Positions 45,474 to 53,970 of a stretch of 57,273 nucleotides of DNA are shown here, in pieces; position 1 is the first letter of the stretch, and the number at the start of each line of letters is the position of its first letter. The translations under genes were made by a program, and so were the position numbers. The notes beneath the pieces were generated by a model. The model was not told where the DNA came from. It did not search any database and saw only the letters and a list, made by a program, of their open reading frames with translations. Location of the stretch: positions 1 to 57,273 of the forward strand of contig JACKBN010000022.1 in NCBI GenBank assembly GCA_020634565.1. Direction: 5' to 3'. The DNA comes from Ardenticatenaceae bacterium (GTDB taxonomy: Bacteria > Chloroflexota > Anaerolineae > Promineifilales > Promineifilaceae).

Positions 45474-46238
45474 ATGGATGAGTTACTAACAACACGGCAA
45501 GTTCTGGACCATCTTCAAGTTGATCGAACCACCATTTACCGCATGCTGAAAGACGGCCGTCTTCAGGGTGTCAAAATCGGCCAGCATTGGCGCTTTCATC
45601 GGGCAAGTGTGGAGGCGCTGCTGGCGGAATCATCTGCGTCACCTGCCGCCGCGCCCCAGCCAACGCCGATGCTCTCCACCGAGGTGCTGCCCATACATTG
45701 TTTGCAATCGGTGCAAGATGTCAGTGCGGAGACGGTGGAAGTGGGGGCCATTACCACTGACAACAATGGTCAGCCGATGACCGAAATCAGTAATTCTTGC
45801 CACTTCTGCAATCTGATTCGCAGCACGGAATCAGGTCGGCAAGCCTGCATCAATTCCTGGCGGCAGCTGGCCCAACAGCCGGATGCCCAGCCGCACTTTT
45901 TCACCTGCCATGCTGGTTTCCAGTATGCGCGAGCCCGGATTGAAATAGACGGTGTTTCCACGGCGCAGCTGGTGGCCGGGCAGTTTTTCACCGCCACCCC
46001 TGATCCAGTCCAGCGAGAGAAGCAAATTCAGGAATTGGCGCAAAAGCATGGGCTTTCGGTAGCCGAACTGCGCCAGGCGGACCCCAAACAGAATGTGCTG
46101 AGCCAGACAAAGCAGGCCAAAATCACCAATTGGCTTCAAAAATTGGCGGACACGTTTGCCATCATCAGCCTGGAACGGGCCGATATGCTCAATCGGCTGC
46201 AACGGATTGCCAATTTAAGCGCCCTGGGTACGGAATAA
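45474..46238 (+). CDS. HTH-PocR regulator (paralogue A)
   Basis: A 254-aa protein. Residues 1-52 form an excisionase/MerR-like HTH (ELLTTRQVLDHLQVDRTTIYRML...GVKIGQHWRF). Residues about 75-220 resemble a PocR ligand-binding domain with conserved Cys (CHFC near 107, QACI, FTCHAGF near 145). It is clearly paralogous to the gene at 56473-57213, matching in layout and Cys pattern. GAGG precedes ATG 45474. It converges on the Rieske end of the respiratory operon, while its paralogue lies at the other end. A sensor for redox state or small molecules controlling that operon is a plausible inference. Confidence 0.8.
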   Translation: MDELLTTRQVLDHLQVDRTTIYRMLKDGRLQGVKIGQHWRFHRASVEALLAESSASPAAAPQPTPMLSTEVLPIHCLQSVQDVSAETVEVGAITTDNNGQPMTEISNSCHFCNLIRSTESGRQACINSWRQLAQQPDAQPHFFTCHAGFQYARARIEIDGVSTAQLVAGQFFTATPDPVQREKQIQELAQKHGLSVAELRQADPKQNVLSQTKQAKITNWLQKLADTFAIISLERADMLNRLQRIANLSALGTE

Positions 46239-46257
46239 GCGCTTCTTTGCCTGTGAT

Positions 46258-46713
46258 CTAGGTGGTGCGGATGGTGACGGTGTCGTCGGGCCGGGTTTGA
46301 ATCTCTAACTGGCGCAACGGCCGTTCCGCGGGACCGCGCTCCAATTCCCCATTCACCCCAAACTCACTGCCATGGCACGGACAGCGAAAGCCGCTGTCGC
46401 CCTCTTTTTGCTGCACCAAACAGCCCAAATGCGGACAAACAGCATCCAAAGCGGTTAAGGCTGCCGCCTCGTGCTGCACCCAGGCGCGGGCTTCCGGCAC
46501 GTAGGTGGTGGAGTCTGGCGGAAAATCAGCCAGTTTGCCTGCGGCCACCAGGGGCGATGGCCCACTGGTTAATCCTTCTGCGCCCAAAAAACGGCCGATT
46601 TGGTACACCAGCACCCCCAGCGCCGCCGCCCAGCCGCCATGCACCAGCAGCGCCAAAAAGCGGCGGCGGGTCACATCACTGGTGGGTTCGGTGGGCGGTT
46701 GTGCCTGGCTCAT
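46258..46713 (-). CDS. Rieske 2Fe-2S protein
   Basis: A 151-aa Rieske protein. It has a Tat-like N-terminus (RRRFLALLVHGGW) with one membrane anchor, and the cluster motifs CPHLGC near residue 92 and CPCHGS near 112. ATG 46713 is chosen, two bases after the nonaheme-cytochrome stop. It is the last gene of the respiratory operon. With the cytochrome b gene it suggests a quinol-oxidising bc-type module. Confidence 0.9.
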   Translation of the reverse strand: MSQAQPPTEPTSDVTRRRFLALLVHGGWAAALGVLVYQIGRFLGAEGLTSGPSPLVAAGKLADFPPDSTTYVPEARAWVQHEAAALTALDAVCPHLGCLVQQKEGDSGFRCPCHGSEFGVNGELERGPAERPLRQLEIQTRPDDTVTIRTT

Positions 46714-46715
46714 GA

Positions 46716-48035
46716 TTATTTCACCGTCCGCTCGTAGGTGTGGCATTCGTGGCAGTAGGAACTTTCTTGCTCGTCGGGCTTTTGCTGGCAGCTGCTGCCC
46801 ATCACCAGCGGCACTTCGTAAAGACGGCCGTCTACCTTGCCTGTCTCAATCAATCGCTCGCCATCCCACTGCACCCAGCCAAACGTCTCGCCCTGCGTGG
46901 TGGCGATAACCGTATCGCCCACGGCCACCGAATAATTTGGGTTCAGCGCTGCCGAAATGATGGCCGGGTGTTCAGGATCGCTGATCGTTTCCAGGAGCGG
47001 CATTTCTGTGAGGGTGCCGTGGCAGGTCTGGCATTGAATGTACTGCACTTCCCTCTGGTTCGAGTGAATGTCGCCGTTGCCCATTACCTCGCCGTTGGTG
47101 TGGCAGTCCACACAATCCAGCTCCCATTCACACAGCGTAAACTGCGAGATGGGCTGGTAATATTCCAACTCGCGCTGTTCCTGCGCCGACAGGGAGGACG
47201 GGCCGGGCAAATCATCGCGCTCCAAAAAGGACATTTGCCGCAGCGAGTAGTTGCCCCGATTGTGGCAGTGGTTGCACTGGGTGTAGGGGATGGCGGTGGT
47301 GAGCTGGTGGGAACGGCCGTATCCCGGTTCATCCTTCGGCGTGGTGGGGTCGCTGCCCCGGTACAGCCCGTCATTTTCATACACCACGTGGCAGGCGGCA
47401 CAGCCCGTGGACCGATAATAATAAGGCGCTTCGGTTACTGCTGCCGAGAGATGGCAGCGCAGGCATTCGTTGCTAAACGTCTGCACGGCTTCCGGCGCAT
47501 CGGGGCCGGGATGGAATGCGGCGAGAGCGGCCAGGCCGGTGTCGGTGGTGATGTTGTCGTCGGTAACGGCCGTAATGCCAAAATGAGCGATGGCGTCCGT
47601 TTGCCCGCCAAAGGCAAAGTTGACCTGAGCAATCGCCCCGGCGTAGGTGGCCTGCACCGAGGTGAGCACGCGGTGGATGTGGTCGCCGCCATCTTCGGCG
47701 GCCCCGCTGTGGCAGGCTGAACCGCCGCACGATTCCTCCACCACGGCCAAATCGCTGGGATTGCGCCCGCCGCGCATCGTCGCGTGGGCCAGATCGGCGT
47801 CCAGCGCCAGCCCGTCGCCGCCGTGGCACAGCACACAGCCAAACGCTTCGGTCGGATGAGAGGCGCTGATTTCTTCGATGCCTTCGTGGCAGGTGAGGCA
47901 CAGTTCCGGCTGGCCGGTGAGCGTGGGGACGAGCTGCACCACGTCCGGTTGGCGCTCCTGGCGCACAATCGCGCCCACCACAATGAGCAAAAATGCCAGA
48001 CCCAGAACGGCCGTTACTTTCTGGTAGCCACTCAC
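46716..48035 (-). CDS. Nonaheme c-type cytochrome, membrane-anchored
   Basis: A 439-aa protein with one N-terminal helix and nine heme-binding motifs. Eight are CXXCH (CLTCH, CVLCH, CLRCH, CAACH, CNHCH, CVDCH, CQTCH, CHECH) and one is the rarer CX4CH (CGGSACH). It is periplasmic or extracellular-facing. GTG 48035 is used: it makes a 4-bp GTGA overlap with the cytochrome b stop and has GGAG eight bases upstream, though the frame is open to 48044. It probably carries electrons between the cytochrome b/Rieske module and a terminal partner. NrfA-, OTR- or MHC-like function is not decidable. Confidence 0.85.
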   Translation of the reverse strand: MSGYQKVTAVLGLAFLLIVVGAIVRQERQPDVVQLVPTLTGQPELCLTCHEGIEEISASHPTEAFGCVLCHGGDGLALDADLAHATMRGGRNPSDLAVVEESCGGSACHSGAAEDGGDHIHRVLTSVQATYAGAIAQVNFAFGGQTDAIAHFGITAVTDDNITTDTGLAALAAFHPGPDAPEAVQTFSNECLRCHLSAAVTEAPYYYRSTGCAACHVVYENDGLYRGSDPTTPKDEPGYGRSHQLTTAIPYTQCNHCHNRGNYSLRQMSFLERDDLPGPSSLSAQEQRELEYYQPISQFTLCEWELDCVDCHTNGEVMGNGDIHSNQREVQYIQCQTCHGTLTEMPLLETISDPEHPAIISAALNPNYSVAVGDTVIATTQGETFGWVQWDGERLIETGKVDGRLYEVPLVMGSSCQQKPDEQESSYCHECHTYERTVK

Positions 48036-49072
48036 TGCCGCCACTCCACAATCGTCAGGATGATGATGCCTACGGTGATGGCCCCCACCACAATTTGCGC
48101 CCAGCGGCCCGAGGGATGAAACCAGACGGCCGTACCGTCCTCACGCCGATCCAGCACCCAGGGCAGCAGGGCCAGCAGCAGCACCACCACCAGCGGAACC
48201 ACAACCCCCGCCCACAGCGGCGGCCAGAGGCGCAGCAGCGCCTGAATCCACAAGAAAAACCACGGCGCGGCAATGTGGCTCGTTTCGGCCAGCGGTCCGG
48301 CAAAAGGGGTAACGGGCGGAGCCAGCGGCGCGTCCCAGAAGATCGAAAGCAGAAAAAGTAGGCACAAGATGGCCAGCGCGGCTACACCTTCCCGCTGCAC
48401 CAGTTCGCGGCGGGAAATGCGGGCGGGTTTGCCAGAAACGGCCGTTGCCTCCCGGTGGGCAATGCCGCCATCACGCCGCACGCGGAAAGCGTGCCAGCCA
48501 ATCAGCAGCAAAACAGGCACCACCAGCCCCAACGTGTGCCAGGTGTAAAAGCGCACCAGGGTGGTGTCGGAAATATCCGCGCCGCCCACCAGCAGGCGAT
48601 AAAGCCAGTTGCCGATGAGCGGAACCTGCTGCGTGATGTGCGTGCCGACAGTGAGCGCACCGTAGGTGTCTACATCCCAGCGCAGCACGTAGCCAGAAAA
48701 GCTCAGCAGCAGGCTGAGCATGAGGATGATGAAGCCCAGGAGCCAGTTGAACTGGCGCGGTTTTTTGTAGCTGCCGCTAAACACAATGCGCAGCAGATGC
48801 AGACTTGCGGTTAGCAGCAGCAGCACGGCGGCCCAGTAATGCAAATTGCGCAGCAGCCAGCCATAAGGGGCCACAAAAGTGATGGTGCGGATGGATTCGG
48901 CGGCGGAAACGGCCGTTGGCACGTACACAAACATCAACGGCACGCCAGTTACAATGAGGGAGAGGAACAGCAGCAGCGACATGCCCCCCAGGCCAAAGGT
49001 GTAGCCAAACCGCGCCTCGCGGGCGGGAATGGTGGGGGGATGTAAATGTTCAAAAAAGTTCGGCCGCGCCAT
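48032..49072 (-). CDS. Cytochrome b/b6-type protein with subunit-IV-like C-terminus
   Basis: A 346-aa diheme cytochrome b. Paired heme-ligand His are visible: NLHYWAAVLLLLTASLH (H-X13-H) near residue 85 and WHTLGLVVPVLLLIGWH (H-X14-H) near 185. The C-terminal part (APWFFLWIQALLRLWPP, near 260) resembles subunit IV of b6f, with APWF where PEWY/PEWF is usual. ATG 49072 is used. It forms the quinol-oxidising core with the Rieske protein, and the H-X14-H spacing resembles b6 more than mitochondrial cytochrome b. Confidence 0.88.
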   Translation of the reverse strand: MARPNFFEHLHPPTIPAREARFGYTFGLGGMSLLLFLSLIVTGVPLMFVYVPTAVSAAESIRTITFVAPYGWLLRNLHYWAAVLLLLTASLHLLRIVFSGSYKKPRQFNWLLGFIILMLSLLLSFSGYVLRWDVDTYGALTVGTHITQQVPLIGNWLYRLLVGGADISDTTLVRFYTWHTLGLVVPVLLLIGWHAFRVRRDGGIAHREATAVSGKPARISRRELVQREGVAALAILCLLFLLSIFWDAPLAPPVTPFAGPLAETSHIAAPWFFLWIQALLRLWPPLWAGVVVPLVVVLLLALLPWVLDRREDGTAVWFHPSGRWAQIVVGAITVGIIILTIVEWRQ

Positions 49073-49116
49073 AAGTAGATTTTCCACCAAATCGCCAGGA
49101 ACACAACGGCGGCAGT

Positions 49117-49515
49117 TTAACGCTCGACTTCGAGCGGCTGAAACAGCAGCACGTCGCTTTCATAGTAAGCGTCATGGGCACAGCTCTGGCAGTAGTTTTG
49201 CCCGTTTTGCACCACTTCGCGCTCGTTGATGATCTCTTCACCGCAACGGGCGCAGTTCACGCGCACCACCGGGCGGCTGACAATTTTGGCCACCGGCGTG
49301 GCCAAACGCACGGGCTGAATCGTCAGCAGTTCAGCATCGGGCATGCGTTGATAGCCGATTAGCTGGGCAAAGTAATGTTTTTTCTCTTCGGGGGCGTAGG
49401 CCAGCCCTAGCGCCGCCGCCCCCGCCAGCCCCATGCGTGCGCCCAAAACCTGGCGCGGGCAGAGGTGTTTGTGCCAGCTGGAAGATAAATCGAGAATTTC
49501 CTGCAAATCGTTCAT
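49117..49515 (-). CDS. Short FmdE-like protein with zinc ribbon
   Basis: A 132-aa protein. The N-terminal half matches the start of the FmdE (formylmethanofuran dehydrogenase subunit E-like) family, HKHLCPRQVLGARMG near residue 15. The C-terminal half is a treble-clef or zinc-ribbon (CARCGEEI near 88 and YCQSCAHDAYY near 108). The usual central FmdE region is missing, so it is shorter than typical members (about 200 aa). ATG 49515 begins the frame. FmdE-like proteins often accompany molybdenum enzymes, which fits the neighbouring Mo oxidoreductase; the role here may be cofactor insertion or regulation. Confidence 0.7.
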   Translation of the reverse strand: MNDLQEILDLSSSWHKHLCPRQVLGARMGLAGAAALGLAYAPEEKKHYFAQLIGYQRMPDAELLTIQPVRLATPVAKIVSRPVVRVNCARCGEEIINEREVVQNGQNYCQSCAHDAYYESDVLLFQPLEVER

Positions 49516-49563
49516 CGTTTTTATGAGACCGGAGACTGGAGATTGGTGCTAATCCAGATCGCT

Positions 49564-49605
49564 AATCTCCAATCTCCAATCTCTAATCTCCAATCTCTAA
49601 TCCCC
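49564..49605. repeat. 7-bp tandem repeat over the NrfD stop codon
   Basis: Six consecutive units of AATCTC[CT] (last unit AATCCCC) run across the stop codon of the NrfD-like gene at 49597-49599 and into the gap to the FmdE-like gene. Copy-number change would alter only the 3' end and the gap. Confidence 0.7.
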
Positions 49606-50769
49606 CGTTTGGGGCAAAGCGGGTTGCGCTTTGGAGCGGCGTTCCACCTGTACGGTTTCCTCAAACAGCGGGAAGTAGTGGGCAATGAGTGAGTAGGCGA
49701 GAACGGCCGTTGCCAGCACGCCAATCAAAATAGCCACCTCCATCCATGACGGCGAATACATCTCGCCCGCGATGGGCTTAATGGCAAACCATGAAGCGTT
49801 AAACCGATTGAGCACCACGCCAGCCAGCACAAAAATCGCGCCAGTCAGCGACCAGCCACGGCTGTGCCGCACGCGTTTATTGGCAAACAAGATAATGGGC
49901 ACCACGAGCAGACCTAACTCGGCCAAATAGAGCGTGCTGTACATGCCGCTGGAAAACAGCAGGTGCAGCTCATCCGTAATCTCCAGTTCGCCCAGCTTCA
50001 GCACCAGGTAAATGCCCAGAATCCAGGGAATAAACCAGGCCAGCTCGGCCAGCACATGCTCCGGCAAGGTGCGTTTGAAAATCCAGTAGCTCAGGATTGC
50101 CCCGCCGATCACCATGGCCAACCCCGCTGCCAGTGAGGAAATGAGGAAGAAGACGGGCAGCAGCATGGAGTACCACAGCGCGTGCAGGCGGGGCGACATC
50201 ACCACAAACAGCGTACCCAGCGAGGATTGGTGCAGCGTGGACAGTGTCACCCCGGCGATGACCATGGGAATGGTCCATTTTTCAATGACTTTGATCGCCC
50301 CGCTCCAACGCGAATTTTTCAGCAAAACTGGGCTCAGCTCGTAAATGAGGATGGTTGAGTAGAGCATGATGCACCAGCTCACCTCAAACAGGGCGGAGTT
50401 CAGGTTGGGGTAGATCAGGAAGTGGTAAAAACGGTCCCAACGGCCGAGATCCATAAACAGGATCAGCAGCACGGAAGAGTAGCCAATCAGCCCGGCCAGC
50501 ACCGTGGGGCGAACGGCCGCATGCAGCTCATGCAGATGAAACACATACACCAGCGCCGCCAGGGTAAATGCCCCGCCAGAGAAGGCCACGGTGGACAAGT
50601 CAAAACTAATCCAGACGCCCCAGGGGAACGCTTTGCTCAAGTTGGTGGTAACGCCCAGCCCGGCATACAGCCGGTACGCGGCTACCGACAATCCTGCGGC
50701 CGCAATTACCGCCACGATATAGTAACCAACCGACAAAGATTTCACTTCATCAATGATTTTTTTCAACAT
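49597..50769 (-). CDS. NrfD/HybB-type membrane quinone-interacting subunit
   Basis: A 390-aa protein with about ten membrane helices and short loops. The signatures GVWISFDLSTVAFSGGAF near residue 50 and TLHQSSLGTLF near 180 are typical of the NrfD/PsrC/HybB family, which exchanges electrons with the quinone pool. AGGAGG before ATG 50769 lies inside the end of the FeS gene, so translation is coupled. It is the membrane partner of the FeS and Mo-oxidoreductase subunits upstream. The short tandem repeat crosses its stop. Confidence 0.9.
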   Translation of the reverse strand: MLKKIIDEVKSLSVGYYIVAVIAAAGLSVAAYRLYAGLGVTTNLSKAFPWGVWISFDLSTVAFSGGAFTLAALVYVFHLHELHAAVRPTVLAGLIGYSSVLLILFMDLGRWDRFYHFLIYPNLNSALFEVSWCIMLYSTILIYELSPVLLKNSRWSGAIKVIEKWTIPMVIAGVTLSTLHQSSLGTLFVVMSPRLHALWYSMLLPVFFLISSLAAGLAMVIGGAILSYWIFKRTLPEHVLAELAWFIPWILGIYLVLKLGELEITDELHLLFSSGMYSTLYLAELGLLVVPIILFANKRVRHSRGWSLTGAIFVLAGVVLNRFNASWFAIKPIAGEMYSPSWMEVAILIGVLATAVLAYSLIAHYFPLFEETVQVERRSKAQPALPQTGD

Positions 50770-50771
50770 GG

Positions 50772-51632
50772 TTATGCCTCCTGGCCTTCTGCTTCTTGCG
50801 GCAGCGGGTGACCATTGTGGGGAACGGCCGTTCCTTCCACCACATGCGCTGTTTCTTCCTGGGTAGCATGATGCCCGCCATTGCTCTCCGCCATCGCTTC
50901 CTCGTGATGTTTGATCGTGAGGTAAACACTGCTTAGGCCAATGGCCACCGCCCCGGCCACCGCGGGCGTGCCGTGGGTCACCAGCCGGTTGAAGTAAGCA
51001 GGTGATGATGTATCGGCGGTGGGGAAGCCCATATCTTCAAAAGGAACGGGCGAAATGTAGAAGGTGGCTGTGCCGCCATTTTCCGTTTCGCCATAGACGT
51101 GGTTGATGTACTTGCCTGGGCTGGCATCAATCCGGCGATTGGCTTCTGCCAGCATATCGCTCTTCTTGCCAAAAATGATGGCGTCGGTGGGGCAGGTGGC
51201 AGCGCAGGCAGGTTCGGAACGGCCGTCGCTGATGCGCGACACACACATATCACACTTGACGATGAGCGGCAGCTGCTCTTTCCATTCATAGTTGGGCACC
51301 TGGAAGGGGCAGGCATACATGCAGTAGCGGCAGCCAATGCATCTATCCTGGTCATAGGTCACTATGCCGTTGTCATCTTTTTGCAGCGCCCCCACCGTAC
51401 ACGCCGAAACACAAGACGGATCGTCGCAGTGCATGCAGTGGTAAGGGGCGGAGTAGCGCTCCAAATTAGGAAATTCACCCTGCACGCCTGTTTCTTGAAT
51501 CCAGATGCGGGTCGTTTCCATGGGCACATCGTTTTCTACACTGCAAGCCACCAAACAAGCCCGGCAATCTATGCAGCGCGAGGCGTCAATCAAAAAGCCA
51601 TAGTCATTTTTATTTGTTGTCGATTCTGACAT
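50772..51632 (-). CDS. 4Fe-4S ferredoxin-type electron-transfer subunit
   Basis: A 286-aa PsrB/HybA/DmsB-like protein with four Cys groups for four [4Fe-4S] clusters (CIDCRACLVAC, CMHCDDPSCVSAC, CIGCRYCMYAC, CDMC...CAATC). A C-terminal membrane anchor follows near residue 215-240, then a His/Glu-rich tail. GGAG lies about nine bases before ATG 51632. It transfers electrons between the molybdopterin subunit and the NrfD-like subunit. Confidence 0.92.
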   Translation of the reverse strand: MSESTTNKNDYGFLIDASRCIDCRACLVACSVENDVPMETTRIWIQETGVQGEFPNLERYSAPYHCMHCDDPSCVSACTVGALQKDDNGIVTYDQDRCIGCRYCMYACPFQVPNYEWKEQLPLIVKCDMCVSRISDGRSEPACAATCPTDAIIFGKKSDMLAEANRRIDASPGKYINHVYGETENGGTATFYISPVPFEDMGFPTADTSSPAYFNRLVTHGTPAVAGAVAIGLSSVYLTIKHHEEAMAESNGGHHATQEETAHVVEGTAVPHNGHPLPQEAEGQEA

Positions 51633-51648
51633 GATGTTTTCTCCAATT

Positions 51649-51698
51649 AAGGAGCGGAAATTTAATATTACGACGAAGTCGTTTCCTTACCGCTCCTT
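51649..51698 (-). other. Intercistronic nested hairpin
   Basis: Outer stem AAGGAGCGG/CCGCTCCTT (51649-51657 and 51690-51698) encloses ACGAC/GTCGT (51670-51682), between the Mo-oxidoreductase and FeS genes. It may tune relative expression; no T tract is seen. Confidence 0.45.
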
Positions 51699-51740
51699 CA
51701 AGCTGACGATGCAATTCCTCAACTTATTTAGTCGTCAGCC

Positions 51741-53909
51741 CTAAACGGCCGTAACCGACACAAATGTCTGGGTCAATGCCTGGCTGCCGCTTACCGGATC
51801 GGTGTAAGTGACATGCAGGACCGAATCGCTGGCACCCACGCCAAAGGCTGTGGTTAGCCCTTTGGAGATATGGCCAAAGCCAGGCGTCAGGTAAACGCAG
51901 TCGGGCCGGATGGCTTCTGTGGCCCACAGCTTGATGTTAACCTCGCCAACATCGCTGGTGACTTTGACCAGATCATTGTCGGCCAGGCCCAGCGATTTAG
52001 CGGTATTTGCGTTCATCCACAGACGCGGTTCGTCCTGGTATTTGTTGAGCAGCTGGTTGTTTTGCGTACCAAACTGGGTATGCCGTCCCACCTTGCCCGT
52101 CAGCAGGTAGAATTTCCCAGCGGGCGGCCGTGGCGGCTCTTCCCAGGTGGGCACGGCGTTAAAGCCGGCCCGGTCCAATGTTTCCGAAAACAGCTCAATC
52201 TTGCCGCTGGGGGTGTTCCAGTTGAAGGGATTTTCTTCGCCTTCGGGCAGCTCTGCGTACCCTTTTTCGCGCACTTCTTCGAGCGTCACACCTAGGGGAG
52301 CCAATTGCTGGCGCAGGTAATCTTCTTCGTCGATATATTGGAAGAAATCTTGCAGGCCCAAACGCTGGCCCAATTCTTTGTAAATCCACAGGGCCGACTT
52401 GGCCTCGCCCTGCGGCTGAATGACTGGTTGACGGAGGAAGGCCTTGTTGCCGACCACGTTGAGCGGGTCATACCGCTCCAGGTAGGATGCTTCTGGTAGG
52501 ACCACATCGGCAAACCAGGCGGTGTCGTTGAGGAAAATATCGACAACGGCGATGAAGTCCATCTTGCTCATCGCTTCCAGCGTCTTGTTACGATCCGGCA
52601 GCGATTGCACAGGGTTTTGGCGGGAGATAAACCAGCCGTGCGCCTTGTAGGGCTGCTCGCTGATGATGGCGTCGCGCAGTTCCTGGAACACGCCGAGTTT
52701 AAAGGGCACCAGGGGATATTTCCAGGGTACGCCGTCCATGCGCATGGCCGACGCGCGCGGGTAGGGTGGTTGCGGCGGTACGCCCAGCCCGGCACCTTCG
52801 GCAGCGGCGGGCAGCAGGTGGATGCCCCAATTGCCAACCAGTGCGTTGAGGCAGGAAATAGCCCGCTGCGTCTGGAAGGAGTTCACAAAGTTGGAGGTGC
52901 GCCAGCCGTTGTGGGCCAGGGCATTCGGTGCGGCGTCGCTAAATTCCTGCGCGATGCGCCGGATGGTTTCGGCAGAGATGTCGGTGATAGGGGCGGCCCA
53001 TTCGGGAGTATACGGCCGTATCTCTTCCGCCAGCTGTTCAAACCCCACCGTGTACTGGGCCACAAAATCATGATCGTACCGATCTTCGGAAATGATCACG
53101 TTGAGCATGGCCAAATGGAAGGCCAGGTCGCTGCCCGGACGCAACGGTAACCAATCGGCTGATTTAGCGGCCGTTTTGGTAAAGCGCGGGTCCAGATAAA
53201 CCACCTTCAAACCGCGGTCGATGGCGTGGCTCAAGATAGACGTTTCCGAGGTGGAAATCGCTTCCATCAGGTTCCGCCCGGTCAAAATAAGATATTCCAA
53301 CCCCTCATAGCTGCGGTTTGGCTCTTCCAAGCCAAAGGTCATTTGGTTAGCCACAATCATGGCATTGAAGCACAGGCTGCGCTGCGTGCCATAGTTGGGC
53401 GAGCCAAACGCATTGAGCAAATTCTCAAACTGCACCTGGGAAAGATTGTGCGTGGAAGAAAAAACTACGGCTTCTGGCCCGTAGGTGTCTTTGATTTGCT
53501 GCAAGCTGGCGGCCACCAAGTCAAGCGCTTCGTCCCAGCTTGCCTGGCGAAATTTACCTTCGCCACGCTGCCCCACGCGGATGAGCGGAGTTAGCACGCG
53601 GTCGGGATCGTAGGTGTTCATCAGGCCAGACTGGCCCCGGGCACACAGGTTGCCCAGCGAGTGAGCGTGTTCCGGGTTGCCTTCTAGCTTAACGACACGG
53701 CCGTTTTCCACCTTGGCCCGTACACCACAACGCCAGACACACATCTCGCACATCGTCGGAATGTAGCCATTGCCGTTGGCGTCAATCAGTCCGGCCAGGC
53801 GGGCCGCTTCCGCTACTTTAATGGGCAGCATCTGCCCAATTGCCAGCACGCCCAAAGACGCACCTGCCATCCGAAAAAAGTCTCTTCGGCTAATTGTTGT
53901 CGTTGACAT
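51741..53909 (-). CDS. Molybdopterin oxidoreductase, PsrA/PhsA-like
   Basis: A 722-aa bis-MGD enzyme of the DMSO-reductase superfamily. A Tat signal (SRRDFFRMAGASLG) is followed by a [4Fe-4S] motif CEMCVWRC...LCARG (residues about 53-95). Residue Cys in QRSLCFNAM near 180 sits where the Mo-coordinating residue is expected, pointing to the polysulfide/thiosulfate reductase branch rather than the Sec/Ser enzymes. The C-terminal MGD-binding domain has LLTGKVGRHTQFGTQNN. It is exported with its FeS partner and pairs with the NrfD-like anchor. Substrate could be thiosulfate, polysulfide or another chalcogen compound; the adjacent YeeE/YedE genes favour a sulfur or selenium compound. Confidence 0.88.
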   Translation of the reverse strand: MSTTTISRRDFFRMAGASLGVLAIGQMLPIKVAEAARLAGLIDANGNGYIPTMCEMCVWRCGVRAKVENGRVVKLEGNPEHAHSLGNLCARGQSGLMNTYDPDRVLTPLIRVGQRGEGKFRQASWDEALDLVAASLQQIKDTYGPEAVVFSSTHNLSQVQFENLLNAFGSPNYGTQRSLCFNAMIVANQMTFGLEEPNRSYEGLEYLILTGRNLMEAISTSETSILSHAIDRGLKVVYLDPRFTKTAAKSADWLPLRPGSDLAFHLAMLNVIISEDRYDHDFVAQYTVGFEQLAEEIRPYTPEWAAPITDISAETIRRIAQEFSDAAPNALAHNGWRTSNFVNSFQTQRAISCLNALVGNWGIHLLPAAAEGAGLGVPPQPPYPRASAMRMDGVPWKYPLVPFKLGVFQELRDAIISEQPYKAHGWFISRQNPVQSLPDRNKTLEAMSKMDFIAVVDIFLNDTAWFADVVLPEASYLERYDPLNVVGNKAFLRQPVIQPQGEAKSALWIYKELGQRLGLQDFFQYIDEEDYLRQQLAPLGVTLEEVREKGYAELPEGEENPFNWNTPSGKIELFSETLDRAGFNAVPTWEEPPRPPAGKFYLLTGKVGRHTQFGTQNNQLLNKYQDEPRLWMNANTAKSLGLADNDLVKVTSDVGEVNIKLWATEAIRPDCVYLTPGFGHISKGLTTAFGVGASDSVLHVTYTDPVSGSQALTQTFVSVTAV

Positions 53910-53929
53910 AATAAATGTGCCTTTATTTA

Positions 53930-53960
53930 GGTTGGCTCTGTCACGCTGACAGAGCCAACC
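53930..53960 (-). terminator. Perfect 14-bp hairpin between YedE and Mo-oxidoreductase genes
   Basis: Arms GGTTGGCTCTGTCA and TGACAGAGCCAACC flank a 3-base loop, 20 bp before the Mo-oxidoreductase start. Followed on the coding strand by TAAATAAAG rather than a T run, so it may act as a partial stop or processing site that separates expression of the transporter genes from the oxidoreductase. Confidence 0.65.
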
Positions 53961-53970
53961 TCTTCAAACC

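Noticed and set aside
47435..48051. Open frames of 182 and 192 aa overlapping the nonaheme cytochrome
   Set aside because: Arg/Pro/Ala-rich shadows caused by GC-rich coding sequence; the heme motifs are in the annotated frame.
49564..49605. CRISPR-like array
   Set aside because: Units are 7 bp without spacers; it is a simple tandem repeat. No CRISPR array or cas gene is seen anywhere in the window.
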